A model generated the notes under the pieces. That model was not told the DNA's origin and did no database searches. It saw nothing but the letters and a program-made list of their open reading frames with translations. The translations under genes and the position numbers were made by a program. DNA of 64,000 nucleotides, from the NCBI GenBank assembly GCA_900660155.1, contig CABFPE010000032.1, forward strand, positions 251,017 through 315,016, read 5' to 3'. Shown one piece after another: positions 60,792 through 64,000 of this stretch (position 1 is its first letter; each line of letters begins with the position of its first letter). The stretch comes from Hofstenia miamia (taxonomy: Eukaryota; Xenacoelomorpha; Acoela; Hofsteniidae).

Positions 60792-61769
60792 GTACTACTA
60801 ACATATATTTATTTCTAAGTTTTAGGTGGTTTTAAGTGCTATTTATGTAGCATAAATACTTTAAACAGTTCTCCAACACATGATGTCCATGTTTGTCTCA
60901 AACTGCCGAACATAAAATTCCAAATTTTACAGCTTGTGCAAAATTAATCATTTTCGTGATAATCAGTTTATATGAATAGAACATGTCGTACTCAACTAAA
61001 TGATATTCTTTGCAATTACATGAACTATTGCTAAAATGATCACATCAAGCAATTAATTAATTTGTAGAAAATACTGTGGATTTAAATGTTATAGTTACCT
61101 AATTCCTAATTTATTTCCCTAATTTTACAAAAATTGAATAACGGATTCAGAGGGTGACAATCTGTAAATACCTCTTACTTAATTAATCGCCCTCGTTTTT
61201 TTATTTTATATTCAACATAACATATTTTGTGGAAGTCTTTAAATTGAAAAAGCCAGAAGATGTATTCAAATGTTTCCATGCTTGCCTACGTTTGTATTCT
61301 TTGTGTTTCCAAAACAACACTTAAGAATGTTTAATAATGTTGCGCATTGGTGAGTCATCGGCTGAGTAGCAAGTGTTTCACAGCACTTATTTCAAGTATG
61401 CTACAAAATGAAAACCTTGCCTATATATTGTTGCATGATTTATTTCTAAAATTTTTGGCATAGATTCTGAAATCATCACAAAAGTTTGAGATTTTAACAT
61501 TGACTTGCAGATGGTCAATTATTTGCTCGTCGTCTTAAAAATAATTTTTATCATTTCTTCATTTTATCTTGCTTAGATTTGCGTTGTGTGGGGAATGTCA
61601 TATTTGGGCATTCTTAAAAAATGTCGAAATTTGAGTAGAATTTTTTGTCTATACATTACATATTTTTTTACTCAGCAATCTGAGGACCTTAATACGATAC
61701 AATAGCTTGGACTTGATTCCTCCATTTTCGAAAGTGCTATGTATTTTTTAATTTTTTGCTTTTCCTCAG

Positions 61770-61852
61770 ATAGATAGTCCTATTTGGAGTTTTGTGAACC
61801 GACCTTTCTCTTTCGGATCCAGAAAGTCTGATGATCTTGGCCATGGAGCTAG
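61770..61852 (+). CDS. EF-hand gene, next exon (first copy)
   Basis: An 83-bp exon between a TTTCCTCAG acceptor and a GTGAGT donor. It continues the frame from the previous exon as IDSPIWSFVNRPFSFGSRKS and DDLGHGA, ending in phase 2. Good splice borders and matching phase support it as the true downstream exon after a roughly 1-kb intron. Confidence 0.65.
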
Positions 61853-61952
61853 GTGAGTGATGCATGTTTTTTATACGAATACTTCACTATCCCAAGATCA
61901 TTATTTGTGTTAAAAATTGTACGGTTAGCGCAATATACATTGAATTTTACAG

Positions 61953-61995
61953 CGGATTAGTAGACTACATTTCAATTTCTGCATTGATAGCTTGA
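61953..61995 (+). CDS. EF-hand gene, possible terminal exon (first copy)
   Basis: After a 100-bp intron, a TTTTACAG acceptor leads into codons that complete the split Ser and read GLVDYISISALIA then TGA. The phase fits, but the exon is short and no clear polyadenylation signal follows, so the gene may continue differently. Confidence 0.45.
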
Positions 61996-62009
61996 TTGTA
62001 ACTTAAAAN

Positions 62010-62364
62010 TTGCTCCATCATCATCTCCTATTGCCTTCCAAATGAGTCTGATATTTAATTTGATATACTTTCCATATATTCTTACTTGAGATTTCATTAA
62101 ATTAACATTCTGATTTGTAGCATTGAGGATTGGTATTCTTCCCTTCCCATGCTTGACTGTACAGATGCTAGATGGCATTGATACTCTTTTGGTGTTAATG
62201 TCTTTGTTATCATATAGCATTATAGTGGCTGTTATTGCATCTTCCATTTCTATCATATGCATCTTCCATTGATGTTGCTGTAGATGAGTATCTTCCTCTA
62301 ATTTGAATCTAATCATTTTCTGTTTCCCTTGTTCTTTTTTGATTTTCATTTCTTTCTCTCTCAC
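62010..62364 (-). mobile_element. Ty3/gypsy pol fragment between single-N joins
   Basis: The minus strand encodes a short piece resembling the region between protease and RT of Ty3/gypsy polyproteins (phrases of the type GRIPILNATNQNVNLMKSQV). It is a fragment only, with no LTRs, and probably belongs elsewhere in the genome. Confidence 0.5.
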
Positions 62365-62619
62365 CTTTATAGTTCTNCGTCGTCTTAAAAATAATTTTTA
62401 TCATTTCTTCATTTTATCTTGCTTAGATTTGCGTTGTGTGGGGAATGTCATATTTGGGCATTCTTAAAAAATGTCGAAATTTGAGTAGAATTTTTTGTCT
62501 ATACATTACATATTTTTTTACTCAGCAATCTGAGGACCTTAATACGATACAATAGCTTGGACTTGATTCCTCCATTTTCGAAAGTGCTATGTATTTTTTA
62601 ATTTTTTGCTTTTCCTCAG

Positions 62620-62702
62620 ATAGATAGTCCTATTTGGAGTTTTGTGAACCGACCTTTCTCTTTCGGATCCAGAAAGTCTGATGATCTTGGCCATGGAGCT
62701 AG
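62620..62702 (+). CDS. EF-hand gene, exon (second copy)
   Basis: Identical to the exon at 61,770-61,852, with the same splice borders. If the duplication is an assembly artefact, this copy is likely the correctly placed one, since it joins uninterrupted 3' sequence. Confidence 0.6.
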
Positions 62703-62802
62703 GTGAGTGATGCATGTTTTTTATACGAATACTTCACTATCCCAAGATCATTATTTGTGTTAAAAATTGTACGGTTAGCGCAATATACATTGAATTTTAC
62801 AG

Positions 62803-62845
62803 CGGATTAGTAGACTACATTTCAATTTCTGCATTGATAGCTTGA
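62803..62845 (+). CDS. EF-hand gene, possible terminal exon (second copy)
   Basis: Identical to 61,953-61,995. Reads to the same TGA and is followed by unique downstream sequence. Confidence 0.4.
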
Positions 62846-62859
62846 TTGTAACTTAAAAT

Positions 62860-64000
62860 CAACTAAGGTTTTTTCTGATGATTCATGAACCTCTCTATTT
62901 CTTTTGCCAATTGTGCTTGAATGAATGAACTGGAATAACTTGTTGAGCGATGTATTAAAGTATAAGTTCTTTTATGAGGGTTTGACACACTGCAGTTCTT
63001 CCAAAACGAAGGCTATCCAAGGTACTCAAGCTATTATAGCTTTGTAGCAGGCTCCTGCATTTTGGGACCCTTCATTGATAGAAAGCACTTGGTCATCGAC
63101 ATTGCTATACTACTTTTTAAATGTAGTTAACTTAATGAGCTGGAATTGCTGCCGGTCGTCTATATTCCATGATAAATTCGATATTTCGTTGAACTTAATT
63201 GTCTATTCCTCGAGCAAACATCAACTGGTTTCTAAACGTATTATTAGTTACATGAACTACCTTACTACGTTCTTTTGAGCTACATTTGCTCTGACTACTG
63301 CAATTTTTGCAATAGAATTTCAGATTTTTAATTTATTTGTAACACCTAATGAAGTTATTCAAATATTAATGAAACTATCTTATCACTAGATTCATTACAA
63401 TGCAATAAAGCAAACTAATAATATAAGTAATGGGTAGTTGAACTGTTTATTTTAGACTGAAATTAAAAATTATAATTATCTCTACTCTTTATTAATAGTT
63501 TTGGCTTCACTGACGCTATATCTGTAAAAATTACCTTGGATTACTTATGTTGAAATACAAACTTACAAATATCACATTAAACTTAAATATTTCAAAATAA
63601 TTCGCAAGTAGAAGTATTTTCTCCGTTTAAATTTTATGTTAAGTAGATCTTTGATTTTATTTCATTTTTTCTAAAGAGTCCGAAGTGTATCAAATTGTTG
63701 TATTAAATTTATTTATATATATCCGCCTTTGATCTATCTGCCTGTGAAACTCTTTCTGCGCTAATGGCGATCACAAAAATATCAGTGTGGCTACAAAATC
63801 ACATTTTGTTTCACTTCATCTATTTTGAGTATTGCAAAATCTGCAATAAACATCTCTTGCTCGCTCACTTGATTTTTTTGAAAGTGAAGTAGCAACGATC
63901 ATCAAAATAGAATTCTATATCCAATGGTTTTTGCAAACTGCATATTCCAGGCCACTCAGGAACGCCACGAACAGCCTGTGCAATGTATATTCTTAACAAA
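62860..64000. other. No certain gene; one possible exon
   Basis: At about 62,996-63,090, after an ACACTGCAG acceptor-like site, the + strand reads FFQNEGYPRYSSYYSFVAGS then CILGPFIDRKHLV. This is protein-like, but there is no good donor and no link to the EF-hand frame, so I do not call it. The remainder is AT-rich and unrecognised. Confidence 0.45.

Larger units (their letters stand above)
61528..62858. repeat. Duplicated 481-bp block around the EF-hand exons
   Basis: 61,528-62,008 and 62,378-62,858 appear identical. They are separated by an unrelated 367-bp piece bounded by single Ns at 62,009 and 62,377. The second copy runs on into downstream sequence without a break, so the first copy plus the spacer looks like an assembly insertion. 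Confidence 0.85.

Noticed and set aside
62996-63090. Possible extra exon after the EF-hand exons
   Set aside because: Protein-like and preceded by an acceptor-like CAG, but no donor and no frame link to the upstream exons.
1-64000. CRISPR arrays, bacterial operons, rRNA or tRNA genes
   Set aside because: No regularly spaced short repeats with unique spacers and no recognisable rRNA or tRNA sequence were seen; the only tRNA-like signal is the primer-binding site of the TRIM elements.

Overview
The window looks like AT-rich, repeat-laden nuclear DNA from an invertebrate animal. It has no bacterial-style operons. It carries short introns with GT-AG borders and a dense mix of animal transposon families: APE-type LINEs of CR1/L2, Jockey/R1-like and R4/Dong-like types, Tc1/mariner and piggyBac relatives, and Ty3/gypsy LTR elements with small LTR derivatives. 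I cannot fix the phylum. Only one host gene is recognisable: the 3' exons of an EF-hand protein near the right end. Everything else identifiable is transposon or repeat, separated by long AT-rich stretches with no readable gene.

Layout. 1-3.9 kb is non-coding apart from a Tc1/mariner-type MITE. 3.9-14.3 kb is a nest of LINEs: four copies or fragments of a CR1-like family (A 3.95-5.17, B 5.18-8.63, C 9.47-13.7, D 13.73-14.25 kb) plus an antisense restriction-endonuclease-type LINE fragment lying between (TTA)n tracts. Copies B and C share an unusual layout: a degenerate SGNH-esterase-like domain, then a 2A-type ribosome-skipping motif, then APE endonuclease and reverse transcriptase. In B the esterase-like domain, the 2A motif and the endonuclease are in one reading frame. 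16.77-18.17 kb is a dead Tc1-like transposon with intact ends and DD35E spacing. 19.2 kb holds a piggyBac-type MITE. 21.37-32.13 kb is a large, broken Ty3/gypsy composite bounded by 190-bp LTRs. 33.6-37.0 kb is a dead Jockey/R1-like LINE interrupted by two antisense LTR-like units. 41.7-42.1 kb is a LINE 3' end with a (GTT)n tail, followed by a young 944-bp mariner (42.35-43.29 kb) with perfect 59-bp inverted repeats. 47.9-51.0 kb holds TRIM-like miniature LTR elements related to the gypsy copy. 52.4 kb has a near-perfect 87-bp palindrome. 54.3-57.0 kb is a patchwork of duplicated blocks with a Tc1-type transposase relic. 60.6-62.9 kb carries the EF-hand exons, the last two present twice.

The assembly needs caution. 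There are two 1,000-N gaps, one 229-N gap and seven isolated single Ns. Several of the single Ns sit at the edge of duplicated or unrelated sequence and look like scaffold joins, so some tandem duplications here may be artefacts. CpG also appears much rarer between about 18 and 37.5 kb than on either side. The same LTR family seems CpG-depleted inside that block and CpG-retaining outside it, which fits mosaic DNA methylation.
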